This document shows positions 1-8,537 of a DNA stretch of 64,000 bases, piece by piece (position 1 is the first letter of the stretch; the number at the start of each line of letters is the position of its first letter). A program made the position numbers and the translations under genes. This DNA is from Fusobacterium sp. Its GTDB lineage: Bacteria; Cyanobacteriota; Vampirovibrionia; Gastranaerophilales; Gastranaerophilaceae. Location of the stretch: assembly GCA_023662905.1 (NCBI GenBank), contig JAMPIJ010000003.1, positions 47,824 to 111,823 of the forward strand, read 5' to 3'. The notes under the pieces were generated by a model. That model worked only from the letters and a program-made list of their open reading frames with translations. It made no database searches and was not told the DNA's origin.

Positions 1-82
1 TTAATCTTACGCCCTGGAAATTTTGTTCTTGTGCGTTTCTTTGGGGTTGGTAATTTGTATACGAAATTCTATTTACTTGCAT
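1..82 (-). CDS. Partial hypothetical protein, N-terminus only
   Basis: The reverse strand has ATG at 82-80 preceded by AGAGG at 5 nt spacing and stays open to the window edge for 27 codons. It starts MQVNRISYTNYQPQRNAQEQ and then NFQGVRL. The polar, Asn/Gln-rich start with an NFQG motif resembles the beginnings of several small hypothetical proteins I associate with gut melainabacteria. No function can be assigned and the rest lies outside the window. The stretch 83-140 between this and the next gene holds only AT-rich sequence. Confidence 0.45.
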   Translation of the reverse strand, partial: MQVNRISYTNYQPQRNAQEQNFQGVRL

Positions 83-140
83 ATCATCCTCTTTTTATCT
101 CTTAAGTCATGATATACAAAACCTGTAAAAAAAATTTTTG

Positions 141-371
141 CTAGGGTTCTGGAATTTCGTCGCCATATTCAAGCATAACTTGCAGCATTACGCGAAGCTG
201 TTTTTTGTAGTTTTCGCGTGCTTTTTCTATGGTTGGGGCGCAGAATGTGAAACTCGGGATTTCTTCTATTTCGATATAATGATAAAGTTTACCCTCAAAA
301 TCAAGATCAGTTCCCTCTATCAGCGTCCAGTTTAAGTTAAGGTAATAGTCTAAATCTTTTTCGCTATTCAT
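141..371 (-). CDS. HicB-like orphan protein
   Basis: 76 residues. The layout resembles the HicB antitoxin N-terminal fold: a beta-hairpin (LYHYIEIEEIPSFTF), then a helix (TIEKARENYKKQLRVMLQVM) and the closing GDEIPEP, which matches the E-D-G-x-P-I-P-E-P ending seen in HicB domains. There is no C-terminal DNA-binding extension and no HicA toxin on either side. It is the last gene of the minus-strand run that includes the GerMN gene, whose stop codon directly abuts its start. It may be a stand-alone HicB-fold protein rather than an antitoxin. Family assignment is by motif only. Confidence 0.5.
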   Translation of the reverse strand: MNSEKDLDYYLNLNWTLIEGTDLDFEGKLYHYIEIEEIPSFTFCAPTIEKARENYKKQLRVMLQVMLEYGDEIPEP

Positions 372-956
372 CTAGCCTCCAAGAGAGTTTTCGGTCAATG
401 GCTGTGTAATCATTATTCCGTCACCGCCTAGAACTTCGACTTTTTCGTTTTCGATTAAAAGGTAAACAGGTTTGTTTGTGTTGTATTTGGTTGTTTTTAT
501 TAACTGAAAAATTCGTTTATAAATGCTGTCAGTGCCACCGCCGGTTTCAAAGTGTTTGGAAAGGTTTATGTAGACGCCATCTGATGCATCGACAACGTTT
601 AATAATCTGGTTCCAACCGGAATTTCAGAATATACACCCAGTTTTGACTCTTCTGGTTTTGGCCCGTCAAAAAGTGCTGTTATTGCAAATTTTACAGGCG
701 TTCCGTCGACAGCAGGGTCGTATTTGCGCTTTACTGCCTTGTAAACTTCTTCACCGTTTTTGTTTTGACCGATGAAAAACACGTTTACAAATTGAGATTC
801 CTGATTTTCATCATCAGGTGGTGTTTCTTCATTGTTAGGGTTTATAACGTCTGGCGGAAGCGGTGCAGGGCGCATGCTTTTTACTGAAAAACCAAAAGCT
901 GTTGCGACTAAAATTGTTAGAATTATTAATGCAATATTCAAACTTTTTTTGTCCAT
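372..956 (-). CDS. Membrane-anchored GerMN-domain protein
   Basis: 194 residues. An N-terminal membrane segment (about residues 6-24, ALIILTILVATAFGF) is followed by a Pro/Asn/Glu-rich spacer and then a GerMN domain of about 120 residues. Typical features are the VNVFFIG opening strand, the TPVKFAITALFDGPKPEE helix, and GVYINLSKHFETGGGTDSIY followed by a PVYLLIENEKVE strand. GerMN domains occur in spore germination proteins and in lipoproteins such as LpqB, but also in many non-sporulating bacteria; nothing here suggests sporulation. SD GAGG lies 6 nt before the ATG. It follows the LmeA-like gene by 7 nt, so the two envelope proteins are probably co-transcribed with the translation genes upstream. 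Confidence 0.75.
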   Translation of the reverse strand: MDKKSLNIALIILTILVATAFGFSVKSMRPAPLPPDVINPNNEETPPDDENQESQFVNVFFIGQNKNGEEVYKAVKRKYDPAVDGTPVKFAITALFDGPKPEESKLGVYSEIPVGTRLLNVVDASDGVYINLSKHFETGGGTDSIYKRIFQLIKTTKYNTNKPVYLLIENEKVEVLGGDGIMITQPLTENSLGG

Positions 957-963
957 AAAGTCC

Positions 964-1788
964 TCACTTCCTGATGTTTATAAACGCTTTCAGGATTATT
1001 CTATCCTCGTTAATCGAAACTTCTTTAACGTCAGCATTTATTCTACTATTCTCTAAGATTTTAACAGAAAAATCAAGCGGGTTAACATAATTTAACGCAT
1101 CGCTCATACTCAAAATTTTTAAAATCGCGGATTTGCCGCTGGTTTCGAGGTTTTCGACACTAATGTCGTTGTTTTTTAGGCTTAATCCTGTTCCTACTTT
1201 TACTGATTGTTTTTTCGGTGAAAATGGCGTGCTGAAAGTCAGATTGTACCAGAGTTTGTTGTTTTTTATATCAAAAGTTATTCCGTCGATTTTCAGAAAA
1301 CCCATGAGTGAGCCATTAATTTCGCGCAGCATTTTTTTGTAATCTGTTGTCTGCGTGATTTTATTGAGATCAGCGGCTGTAAGTTCTACGGTTAAATCTG
1401 CCGGAAAATCTGTCACAAAACGGTACTGGTGGTTTTCGGCTTTTTCAATCTGGTTGAAAGTGCAAATTGAGTTAATCGTTGCTTTCGATACCGAAACCTT
1501 GTCAATAACGATGTTTTCGCCGGTGGCTTTTACGCTTCTGAATTTACCCTCTTTTAAGTCAGGCGTGCTGAAAGAGTCGATTTTTATATCGAATTTGCCG
1601 CCTAAATGTTCAGAAATCTGTTTTTCAAGATAGTGTTCAAGAATCGTTGTGTGGATGAAATTGCTTCCAGAGGCGCGGCTTGCAAATTTTTGCCAACCTG
1701 ATGTGAGTTCGTATGTTGTTGGACAAAGTTCTGTTGTAAATGCGGTTTGGGCGCAAAAAATTAACAATAATGTTAGAAACTTTTTCAT
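964..1788 (-). CDS. LmeA-family (DUF2993) secreted lipid-binding-like protein
   Basis: 274 residues with a signal peptide (MKKFLTLLLIFCAQTAFT). The body matches the DUF2993/LmeA pattern: an amphipathic helix (TTILEHYLEKQISEHLGGKF), then FDIKIDSFSTPDLKEGKF, a region of alternating strands, and the conserved DLTVELTAADLNKI block in the middle. The family is found in cyanobacteria and actinobacteria; the mycobacterial member binds phospholipid, so an envelope role is inferred. Its ATG overlaps the truB stop by 4 nt (ATGA), which suggests translational coupling to truB. Confidence 0.72.
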   Translation of the reverse strand: MKKFLTLLLIFCAQTAFTTELCPTTYELTSGWQKFASRASGSNFIHTTILEHYLEKQISEHLGGKFDIKIDSFSTPDLKEGKFRSVKATGENIVIDKVSVSKATINSICTFNQIEKAENHQYRFVTDFPADLTVELTAADLNKITQTTDYKKMLREINGSLMGFLKIDGITFDIKNNKLWYNLTFSTPFSPKKQSVKVGTGLSLKNNDISVENLETSGKSAILKILSMSDALNYVNPLDFSVKILENSRINADVKEVSINEDRIILKAFINIRK

Positions 1789-2639
1789 AAAAACACTTTC
1801 TTTTGACTAATAACATTATCCTCGCTAAAACCTATTGCGCAAATGTTATTTTCTTTTGTCAAAAGTAAGAATTTTCCGTTTTCAACGTTGTAGTTTCTGA
1901 GTGCCACGCCGTTTTGAATTTTTGCGATATCTTCTTCTTTTACCTCGATTTTTTCGTACGGAATAACGTCAATCGGGTTGATTAAGTGGCTTTTTACGTC
2001 GCCAAACACAAGTTTTTGTAATGGAATTGAATCTTCTAGTGTGAAACGGCCGGCTTTAGTTCTTACAAGCGCTGTTAAATGTCCACCGCAGCCGTGGAGT
2101 TTGCCTAAATCGTAAGCGATTGAGCGGATGTAGGTACCTTTGGAACATTTTACCGCAAGCACTGCCGTTTGCGCGGCTTCGTCAAATTCCACTAAATCAA
2201 GTTGCTCTATTGTTACTCTGCGCGGCTGAATTTCAACCTCTTCACCGTTGCGGGCATATTCGTAAAGCTTTTTACCGTTAACCTTTATCGCAGAATAAAT
2301 CGGCGGCATTTGTTCGATTTCGCCACGGAAGTTTTCAAGCGCCTTTTCCACTTCGTCGCGTGTAACCTTTTTATCGAAAGTTTCTGTAACCTGTCCGTCG
2401 ATGTCGTAAGAATCTGTGTTTGAGCCGAATTGAACTGTTGCAAGATAAGCTTTGTCATCTTCCAAAAATTCAATTAATCTTGTTGCTCTGCCGATACAAA
2501 CAGGCAAAACACCCTCGGCAAACGGATCTAAGGTTCCGGTGTGGCCGATTTGGCGGATGTTTGTAAGTCTGCGTAATGTCGCAACAACATCGTGTGATGT
2601 CATTCCTTTGGGTTTGTTGATGTTGATGAACCCGAACAA
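1785..2639 (-). CDS. truB: tRNA pseudouridine(55) synthase
   Basis: 284 residues, typical length. It converts U55 of the tRNA T-loop to pseudouridine. The family start is clear (GFININKPKGMTSHDVV), followed by the catalytic motif GHTGTLDPFAEGVLPVCIG containing the nucleophilic Asp. KCSKGTYIRSIAYDLG and a C-terminal PUA-like portion follow. It lies 3 nt after rbfA in the usual infB-rbfA-truB order. Its stop overlaps the start of the LmeA-like gene. Confidence 0.95.
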   Translation of the reverse strand: MFGFININKPKGMTSHDVVATLRRLTNIRQIGHTGTLDPFAEGVLPVCIGRATRLIEFLEDDKAYLATVQFGSNTDSYDIDGQVTETFDKKVTRDEVEKALENFRGEIEQMPPIYSAIKVNGKKLYEYARNGEEVEIQPRRVTIEQLDLVEFDEAAQTAVLAVKCSKGTYIRSIAYDLGKLHGCGGHLTALVRTKAGRFTLEDSIPLQKLVFGDVKSHLINPIDVIPYEKIEVKEEDIAKIQNGVALRNYNVENGKFLLLTKENNICAIGFSEDNVISQKKVFL

Positions 2640-2642
2640 AGC

Positions 2643-2987
2643 TTACAGTTCCCCTCTTGAAATTTTATTGATAAGGTCTGTTACACGTGAACCTTTTTCA
2701 AAAGAATCGGTATAAACAAATCTAAGTTCCGGTGTAAGTCTGAGGCGAATACGTTTGCCGACTTCGTAGCGGATTTTAGGTGTGCTTTTTTCGATAATTT
2801 CTTTTGTTTTTTCAACCTGTTCTTCTGAACCAAGTACGCTGTAGATAACTTTTGCAAAAGAGTTATCGTGTGCAACTTCGATGTCAACAATTGACACAAC
2901 ACCTGCTAAACCTCTGATTTCGCGTTGTAAAATTTCAGAGATATCACGCATTAATTCTTTTCTTACACGTTCATTTCTTAGAGTCAT
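2643..2987 (-). CDS. rbfA: 30S ribosome-binding factor A
   Basis: 114 residues. A single KH-like domain that helps mature the 16S rRNA 5' end in late 30S assembly and in cold adaptation. Visible family features: the basic start RNERVRKELMRDISEILQREI, the VSIVDIEVAHDNSFAKVIYSVLG strands, and the near-terminal RLTPELRFVYTDSFEKGSRV. It sits between infB and truB, 12 nt after infB, as in most bacteria. Confidence 0.93.
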   Translation of the reverse strand: MTLRNERVRKELMRDISEILQREIRGLAGVVSIVDIEVAHDNSFAKVIYSVLGSEEQVEKTKEIIEKSTPKIRYEVGKRIRLRLTPELRFVYTDSFEKGSRVTDLINKISRGEL

Positions 2988-2999
2988 TTTTATTCCCTC

Positions 3000-5555
3000 T
3001 TATAAACTAGTTCTTTCAACTTCTTCGGTAGTTGAAACCTGAATGATGTCGCCGATTTGAAGATCGTTGAATTTCGCGAATGAAATACCGCATTCAAAAC
3101 CTTGCGCAACTTCTTTCACATCATCCTTGAAACGTTTAAGCTGGTCAATTACCCCTGTGAATATTTCTTTTCCGTCACGGATAAGAACTGCGTTTTTACT
3201 TCTGATAATTTTACCCTCAGTAACGTAGCAGCCAGCGATTTTTGTGGTCTTACCGATTGTGAAGATTTGACGAATTTCAGCTTTACCGAGTTGAACCTCT
3301 TTTGTTTCAGGTTGAAGAAGTGAAAGCATTGTTTTTTCGATATCTTCAAGGATTTGGTAGATAATATCGTATTTCTTGATTGTAACGCCTTCTTTTTCAG
3401 CTGCTGCAAGAGCATTTGAATCCTCTTTAACGGTGAAACCAAGGATTAACGCGCCTGACGCTGATGCGAGCATAACGTCCGCTTCAGAGATGTCACCGAC
3501 ACCAACGTGAATAATTTTTGTTTTAATCAATTGAGATTCAAGCTGTGCGATTGCTTGTGAAACCGCTTCTGCAGAACCGTGAGTGTTTGCTTTGATGATT
3601 AAGTTCAATTGCGGAATAGCGTCATCGCCTGCAACTGCTTCACGACGAATGTGTGCAGGAAGCGTTGCTTCAATACGTTTGTCGCGTTCGCGTTCTTTAC
3701 GTTTGTCGATAATCGCTTTCATTTCTTTTTCGTTTTGGACAACTTCAAAGTAATCGCCCGCTTGTGGAACTTCTGTCAAACCTAAGATTTCGACAGGAGT
3801 TGACGGTTCAGCTTTTTGAATACGTTCGCCGCTGTCTGAAAGTAATGCACGAACGCGGCCGCAAGCTGTTCCTACAACGATACAGTTACCAACTCGAAGT
3901 GTTCCGTTTTGGACTAACAATGTTGCAACAGGACCTTTACCTTTGTCAAGGTTCGCTTCGATTACAACACCTGAAGCTTCTGCTTTAGGGTTCGCTTTGA
4001 GTTCTTCCATATCAGCAACGAGCAGAATGTATTCGAGAAGTTCGTCTATACCTGTTCCTTGAAGCGCTGAAACCTTAACTGTGATTGTATCTCCGCCCCA
4101 TTCTTCCGGAACAAGTCCGTGTTCTGTCAATTGCTGTAAAATTTTGTCAGGGTTTGCCCCAGGTTTGTCGATTTTGTTAACCGCAACGATAATCGGAATC
4201 TCAGCGGCTTTCGCGTGGTTAATCGCTTCGATTGTTTGAGGCATTATGCCGTCGTCTGCTGCAACAACAAGAATCGCGATATCAGTTGCTTTTGCACCGC
4301 GCGCACGCATTTCGGTAAACGCTTCGTGACCAGGGGTGTCGAGGAATACGACTTTTTTCTCGTCAACAAATACTGTGTATGCACCGATTGATTGTGTGAT
4401 ACCACCGACTTCGGTTGCAACGATTTTGTGTTTTGAAGCGCGGATGCTGTCGAGAAGTGTTGTTTTACCGTGGTCAACGTGACCCATAATTGATACAACA
4501 GGTGCGCGTTTTTTGAGTAATTTTTTGTCGACTTCTTCGAGAGCTTTTGATTTTTGTTCTTTTTGAAGTTCTTCTTCAATGAATGCTTCTAAGTCTTCTT
4601 CAAGAACTTCGATTTCAAACTCAGCACAGATTTTTTTGATAACTTCAACGTCAATAAGCTGGTTCAATGTTGCCATAATTCCGTTAAGCATTAGGAATTT
4701 AACGATTTCAGCCGGTGTGCGTTGGATTTTATCAGAAAGTTCGCTGATAGTCATCGCTTGAGTTACAACGAGTTGTGTTACGGCTTCGACGCTTTCTTCT
4801 CTTTGAGAACGTTTTTTGTGGTGCTGTGCAGCCGCTTTTTCTAGCGAAATTCTTTCTTGTTCTTCTTTTTTGTTGTTGAAATCTTTAGTTTTCTTTTTGT
4901 TTCCTGCCGGTTCAGGGCGTTTTCTAGCGCCTGATTTGTTGTCGTACATATCTTGCGGGATTATACGTCTTTCGATAGGCTTTTTGTCGCCTTGTTCACG
5001 GTTTTCCGGACGTTGTTCTCTGCCTTGTGTTGGACGCTTGTCGAACGGACGTGCCGGTCTGTCCCCTCTTTCTCCTCTTGGTGGGAACTGACGACCATCT
5101 CTGTTTCCGTCACGTGGCGGGAATTTTCTTTCTCCCTGCGGACGTTGCGGACGGCGGTCAGGACGCGCACTATCTTGTCCTTCCGGACGTGGAACTGCGC
5201 GGCGAACGATTTCAAGTCTGTTGACTACCGGACGTGGTTTTACAACTTCTACACGCGGCATTTCTTTTACAGGTTCTTTTTTCTCTTCAACCTTTTCAAC
5301 TTTTTCTTCTACTTTTGGCGCTTCAACCTCAACTGGTTTTGCTTTTTTTACGACAAAAGCTTTAGGTTTTTTAACGACGATTTGTGAACCGTGGCTGATA
5401 AACTCTTTCAGGCGTTTAATCTGGTCTGGAGTGACCGTGCTTGAATGAGTTTTGCCTGTGATTGACATCTGGGCAAGCTTTTCGATGATTTCTTTGCTTG
5501 TCATTCCCATTTCTTTGGCTAATTCATTAATTCTTATAGGTGATTCAAAACTCAT
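3000..5555 (-). CDS. infB: Translation initiation factor IF-2
   Basis: 851 residues. This GTPase delivers fMet-tRNA to the 30S subunit and promotes subunit joining. Domains in order: an N-terminal IF2_N helix bundle (IRINELAKEMGMTSKEIIEKL); a long low-complexity linker rich in K, V, E then R, P, G, Q (about residues 60-240); a second IF2_N (VTQAMTISELSDKIQRTPAEIV); the G domain with GHVDHGKTTLLDSIR (G1), DTPGHEAFTEMRARGAKATD (G3) and NKIDKP (G4); then domains II-IV. The linker's arginine and proline content resembles cyanobacterial IF-2. Its ATG overlaps the ylxR end by 11 nt. Confidence 0.97.
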   Translation of the reverse strand: MSFESPIRINELAKEMGMTSKEIIEKLAQMSITGKTHSSTVTPDQIKRLKEFISHGSQIVVKKPKAFVVKKAKPVEVEAPKVEEKVEKVEEKKEPVKEMPRVEVVKPRPVVNRLEIVRRAVPRPEGQDSARPDRRPQRPQGERKFPPRDGNRDGRQFPPRGERGDRPARPFDKRPTQGREQRPENREQGDKKPIERRIIPQDMYDNKSGARKRPEPAGNKKKTKDFNNKKEEQERISLEKAAAQHHKKRSQREESVEAVTQLVVTQAMTISELSDKIQRTPAEIVKFLMLNGIMATLNQLIDVEVIKKICAEFEIEVLEEDLEAFIEEELQKEQKSKALEEVDKKLLKKRAPVVSIMGHVDHGKTTLLDSIRASKHKIVATEVGGITQSIGAYTVFVDEKKVVFLDTPGHEAFTEMRARGAKATDIAILVVAADDGIMPQTIEAINHAKAAEIPIIVAVNKIDKPGANPDKILQQLTEHGLVPEEWGGDTITVKVSALQGTGIDELLEYILLVADMEELKANPKAEASGVVIEANLDKGKGPVATLLVQNGTLRVGNCIVVGTACGRVRALLSDSGERIQKAEPSTPVEILGLTEVPQAGDYFEVVQNEKEMKAIIDKRKERERDKRIEATLPAHIRREAVAGDDAIPQLNLIIKANTHGSAEAVSQAIAQLESQLIKTKIIHVGVGDISEADVMLASASGALILGFTVKEDSNALAAAEKEGVTIKKYDIIYQILEDIEKTMLSLLQPETKEVQLGKAEIRQIFTIGKTTKIAGCYVTEGKIIRSKNAVLIRDGKEIFTGVIDQLKRFKDDVKEVAQGFECGISFAKFNDLQIGDIIQVSTTEEVERTSL

Positions 5556-5790
5556 TAATTATCTTTCCTTTCAAATCCTCAGGGAGTGCGGTGCGCAATG
5601 CCTTTTGGAGTTTATTTTTTTTAAATGCGGTTTCAATACAAGAAATATTATAGCAAAGATATGCAGATCTGCCAAATATTTTTGTATCGTGATTGATAAT
5701 GACGCTGCCGGTTGAGGATTGCTTTGTGATTTTTATCAAATCTTTAGAGTCTTTAATTTCCCCGCAGGCAACGCATTTTCTTTCTGTCAT
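5545..5790 (-). CDS. YlxR-family (DUF448) RNA-binding protein
   Basis: 81 residues. It starts MTERKCVACGEIKDSKDLIKI; the CxxC pair and the later SAYLCYN and FKKNKLQKALRT segments define the YlxR fold, a small basic RNA-binding protein normally between nusA and infB. Here nusA is absent directly upstream and prfA takes its place. It overlaps infB by 11 nt, so the two are co-translated. The precise cellular role of the family is not settled. Confidence 0.88.
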   Translation of the reverse strand: MTERKCVACGEIKDSKDLIKITKQSSTGSVIINHDTKIFGRSAYLCYNISCIETAFKKNKLQKALRTALPEDLKGKIINEF

Positions 5791-5803
5791 TAGTATTTCC
5801 TCA

Positions 5804-6886
5804 TTAATTTACTTCTGCCAGTTTTTCCAATTTTAATTTTTGGTCATACTCAATGAGGAGTTTCAACAGGTCTTCCAAATCCCCGTCAATAACAGTCCAG
5901 ACGTTAAGGTTCTGGTTAACGCGGTGGTCTGTAAGACGTCCTTGCGGGAAGTTATATGTACGGATACGTTCGCTTCTGTCGCCGGAACCTACTTGAGAGC
6001 GGCGAAGGTCAGTGATTTCTTTCATCTGTTTTTGAACTTCCATATCATAAAGTTTTGCTTTAAGGATTTGAAGTGCGCGTTCTTTGTTTTGAAGTTGTGA
6101 GCGTTCTTCTGTACAGAAAATCATAATTCCTGTAGGTTTGTGGAAGACGCGCGCTGCGGTTTCAACTTTGTTAACGTTTTGACCGCCTGCACCGCCTGAA
6201 CGTGCTGTTGTAATTTCAATATCATTCATATTAAGTTCGACTTCAACGTCATCGACTTCCGGCATAACCGCAACTGTCGCGGTTGAGGTGTGAACTCTGC
6301 CTTGAGATTCTGTTGCTGGAACCCTTTGAACACGGTGAACGCCTGATTCGTATTTAAGTTTAGAATAAACGCTGTCGCCCTTGATTGAAACGATAACTTC
6401 TGAGAATCCGCCTGCTTCGCATTCTGTTTTAGAGAGAATTTGTGTTTGCCAGCCTTGTTTATCGGCAAATCTAAGGTACATTCTCAATAGGTCGCCTGCA
6501 AAAATGTTTGCTTCGTCGCCGCCTGCTGAACCACGGATTTCTAACATAATATCTTTATCATCCATCGGGTCGCGTGGCAATAAAAGAACTTTCATTCTTT
6601 CTTCGTATTCAGGAATTTTTGCTTCGTTTTCTTCTAACTCTGATTTAAGAAACGCTTTCATTTCTTCATCAGATTCTCCGTGTAATAATTCTTTTGTTTC
6701 GGCTATAGTGTCATTGGCTTTTTTCCAAGCGTAATAGGTTTCAACGGTTTCTTCCATCGCTTTTCTTTGTTTTGAAAGGTCGCGGAAACGGTTGTAATCC
6801 TGAATTACAGCAGGATCGGAAAGAGTTTCTCCCAGCTCAATGTATTTCTTTTCTATTTGTTCAATTTTTTCTAACATATCTTTCAT
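5804..6886 (-). CDS. prfA: Peptide chain release factor 1
   Basis: 360 residues. Recognises UAA/UAG stop codons and triggers peptide release. The catalytic GGQ loop is visible in [19 protein letters not shown], preceded by the domain 2 segment [24 protein letters not shown] region and followed by the usual [13 protein letters not shown] helix. It is the first gene of the ylxR-infB-rbfA-truB run. There is no SD; a TATAAT box ends only 7 nt before the ATG, so the transcript may be leaderless. Confidence 0.96.
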   Translation of the reverse strand: MKDMLEKIEQIEKKYIELGETLSDPAVIQDYNRFRDLSKQRKAMEETVETYYAWKKANDTIAETKELLHGESDEEMKAFLKSELEENEAKIPEYEERMKVLLLPRDPMDDKDIMLEIRGSAGGDEANIFAGDLLRMYLRFADKQGWQTQILSKTECEAGGFSEVIVSIKGDSVYSKLKYESGVHRVQRVPATESQGRVHTSTATVAVMPEVDDVEVELNMNDIEITTARSGGAGGQNVNKVETAARVFHKPTGIMIFCTEERSQLQNKERALQILKAKLYDMEVQKQMKEITDLRRSQVGSGDRSERIRTYNFPQGRLTDHRVNQNLNVWTVIDGDLEDLLKLLIEYDQKLKLEKLAEVN

Positions 6887-6893
6887 AACATTG

Positions 6894-6922
6894 ATTATAG
6901 CACAAAAAAATTTTTATCAATA
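6894..6922 (-). promoter_or_regulatory. prfA operon promoter, leaderless type
   Basis: Minus strand: TTATTG or TTGATA as -35, with spacers of 18 or 15 nt, then TATAAT at 6899-6894 and ATG at 6886. The predicted start site falls at about the first base of the ATG. It lies immediately behind the terminator at 6916-6946. Confidence 0.6.
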
Positions 6923-6925
6923 AAA

Positions 6926-6946
6926 AAGCGGGTTTTAAACCCGCTT
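6926..6946 (-). terminator. Rho-independent terminator upstream of prfA
   Basis: Perfect 10-bp stem AAGCGGGTTT / AAACCCGCTT with a single-base loop. On the minus strand it is followed by TTTTTATTG. There is no annotated gene whose transcript it would end, which is the reason for proposing a small RNA here. Confidence 0.65.
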
Positions 6947-6968
6947 GACATGAAAAAGGAGAAAACAT

Positions 6969-6992
6969 ACAACACAACAGACATTGTGTTGT
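6969..6992. repeat. Palindrome ACAACACA-N8-TGTGTTGT, copy 1
   Basis: Perfect 8-bp inverted arms around an 8-nt centre (ACAGACAT on the plus strand). An inverted second copy lies at 7108-7135. It could be an operator pair or an RNA stem-loop used in both divergent transcripts. Confidence 0.7.
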
Positions 6993-7107
6993 CTTTTGTA
7001 TTATAAATATCGGCGTCATTTCGGGAAAACTTTAACTTTAGGCTCGCATTGTTACAATTTCGTTACAAATCATTTTGTTGTTATCAGTAAATTTCTGCGA
7101 CTCACGC

Positions 7108-7135
7108 GTACAACACAATGTCTGTTGTGTTGTAC
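7108..7135. repeat. Palindrome copy 2, in the leader of the 7157 gene
   Basis: Arms extended to 10 bp: GTACAACACA ... TGTGTTGTAC, centre ATGTCTGT. It is the exact reverse complement of copy 1 over 24 bp. It lies 21 nt before the ATG at 7157, in or next to the 5' leader of that gene. Confidence 0.7.
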
Positions 7136-7156
7136 GAAATAGTGAAAGGAGTACGA

Positions 7157-8482
7157 ATGGTAGGGATTTCAGACGGTAACAACGATGGTAAATTTAAAAT
7201 TCAACGCGGGCAGGGGATATCTCAAGCAATAGCCTCAGAACTAGGGCTTAACTCGCAGCAATGCCGAAAACTCGGCTCGGTTTGGAACGAAATCTTCAAA
7301 GAAGTCGACAAACAAAATCAGCAAACACAAATTTACGCAGGCGGCAACAATTTACACGGCCAGACAAACAAAAACTATGTCGTTCATACCAATCAGGTTA
7401 TAGAGTTTTCTAAAGAAATTTGGGCTAAGATTGTCCAGCTTGTTAACGAGAAACTCGGCACAGATATTCAAACAGGTGAAACGACAGCGCCACCGGCAGC
7501 AACTAACCCGCCGGCAGCCGATGAAACGCAACAACCACAACAGCCTGCAACACCACCACGAAATAATCCGCCGTCCAACGAGGCTCCTCCGGCGCCGGTA
7601 AAAGTTTCCATCGCCGGAATCGCGCCGAAAATCCCTACAACGCCGTACCTTGCAGAAGCGCCGGATGTTTCAGCCGCGGTAAAACAACTCAAAGGCGAAA
7701 CCCAATCAAACTGGGCCGTAAGTTCAAAAATGAAGTCAGCCCTGAATACCGTCAACAAAAACAATGTCGCGTATTTTATTGAAGAATACAACGAAGACGG
7801 TTCTGACATCGTAACCGACATCGACGATTGCACCGGCTGGAACAAAAAAGATATTTACGAAAACTTAACCAAACCGCTTATGGCAAGGGCAAAAGAACTT
7901 GGTATTGATATTTCAGGCTACGATGTCGCGCCAAAAACAGTGAAATCTACACGTGCAGTCGGTTCTGCCGGCGCAATCACGCAGGTTTCAACAACCGAAT
8001 ACCCGTCTCTTAATGCGCAACGTCAGTTCTTGAAAGAAGTGTCTAGCCAGATTATTTCAGATGAATATTGGGCAGGCCCACAAGTCGGCTTTTTGAAAAA
8101 ATACAAACCGCAGATAGACAAAGCAAATGCCACAATTAAAAAATTCGCTGACGCGTCGGTCGAAAATATTTCCATCACACCTTATAAGAATAATGATGCC
8201 TATACGATGACTCTTGAAGATGGCAGTCAATTACAAATTACAATCAAGGATAATACCATTTCCGATATTCACGTTAAAAATAAAACTTCCCCAGATAATA
8301 TTAATGATCTATCTTACGATTTTGGCGATTGTCGGATATTCCTTGACCCTGACGAAAAGACTGACGGGACAGGCAACTACAAAGTCGGTAGCAATTATCT
8401 TTACGATGCCTACATCCCATTCGACAAGCTCAAAGAAGTTGCGACGAACCTGCTCAAAAAAATGGGCGTTGAGGTTAAATAA
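7157..8482 (+). CDS. Hypothetical two-part protein with Pro-rich linker
   Basis: 441 residues from the ATG at 7157, chosen because AAAGGAG lies 5 nt upstream; an in-frame ATG at 7118 lies inside the palindrome and lacks an SD. The N-terminal part (about 1-110) is helical and Gln/Asn-rich, starting MVGISDGNNDGKFKIQ. A Pro/Ala/Thr linker follows (about 115-165), then a C-terminal domain of about 270 residues containing a DGSDIVTDIDDCTGWNKKDI segment. There is no signal peptide or membrane segment. I do not recognise the family. The linker is typical of exported or surface-associated modular proteins. It stands alone, divergent from prfA, with its own terminator. Confidence 0.7.
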   Translation: MVGISDGNNDGKFKIQRGQGISQAIASELGLNSQQCRKLGSVWNEIFKEVDKQNQQTQIYAGGNNLHGQTNKNYVVHTNQVIEFSKEIWAKIVQLVNEKLGTDIQTGETTAPPAATNPPAADETQQPQQPATPPRNNPPSNEAPPAPVKVSIAGIAPKIPTTPYLAEAPDVSAAVKQLKGETQSNWAVSSKMKSALNTVNKNNVAYFIEEYNEDGSDIVTDIDDCTGWNKKDIYENLTKPLMARAKELGIDISGYDVAPKTVKSTRAVGSAGAITQVSTTEYPSLNAQRQFLKEVSSQIISDEYWAGPQVGFLKKYKPQIDKANATIKKFADASVENISITPYKNNDAYTMTLEDGSQLQITIKDNTISDIHVKNKTSPDNINDLSYDFGDCRIFLDPDEKTDGTGNYKVGSNYLYDAYIPFDKLKEVATNLLKKMGVEVK

Positions 8483-8488
8483 AAGAAA

Positions 8489-8513
8489 GGGGCGAAGCCA
8501 GCGGCTTCGCCCC
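8489..8513. terminator. Bidirectional terminator between convergent genes
   Basis: 11-bp stem GGGGCGAAGCC / GGCTTCGCCCC with a 3-nt loop, between the plus gene ending at 8482 and the minus gene ending at 8538. The minus-strand tail (TTTCTTTTATTT) is U-rich, so it should mainly end the GGDEF transcript. Confidence 0.75.
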
Positions 8514-8537
8514 CTCTTATATATTGTTGACTGTCGA

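Larger units (their letters stand above)
6920..6993 (-). ncRNA. Candidate small RNA of about 74 nt
   Basis: On the minus strand a TATAAT box (7005-7000) is followed 7 nt later by a stem-loop with 8-bp arms ACAACACA/TGTGTTGT (6992-6969). About 22 nt later comes a strong hairpin AAGCGGGTTT/AAACCCGCTT (6946-6926) with a U-rich tail. This is a complete promoter, hairpin and terminator unit with no gene inside, just upstream of prfA. The -35 box is weak. It could also be a bare regulatory region whose terminator insulates prfA. Confidence 0.4.

Noticed and set aside
4953..5387. A 144-codon plus-strand ORF opposite infB
   Set aside because: It mirrors the Arg/Pro/Lys-rich linker of IF-2, is Phe/Trp/Arg-rich with no motif, and has no SD.
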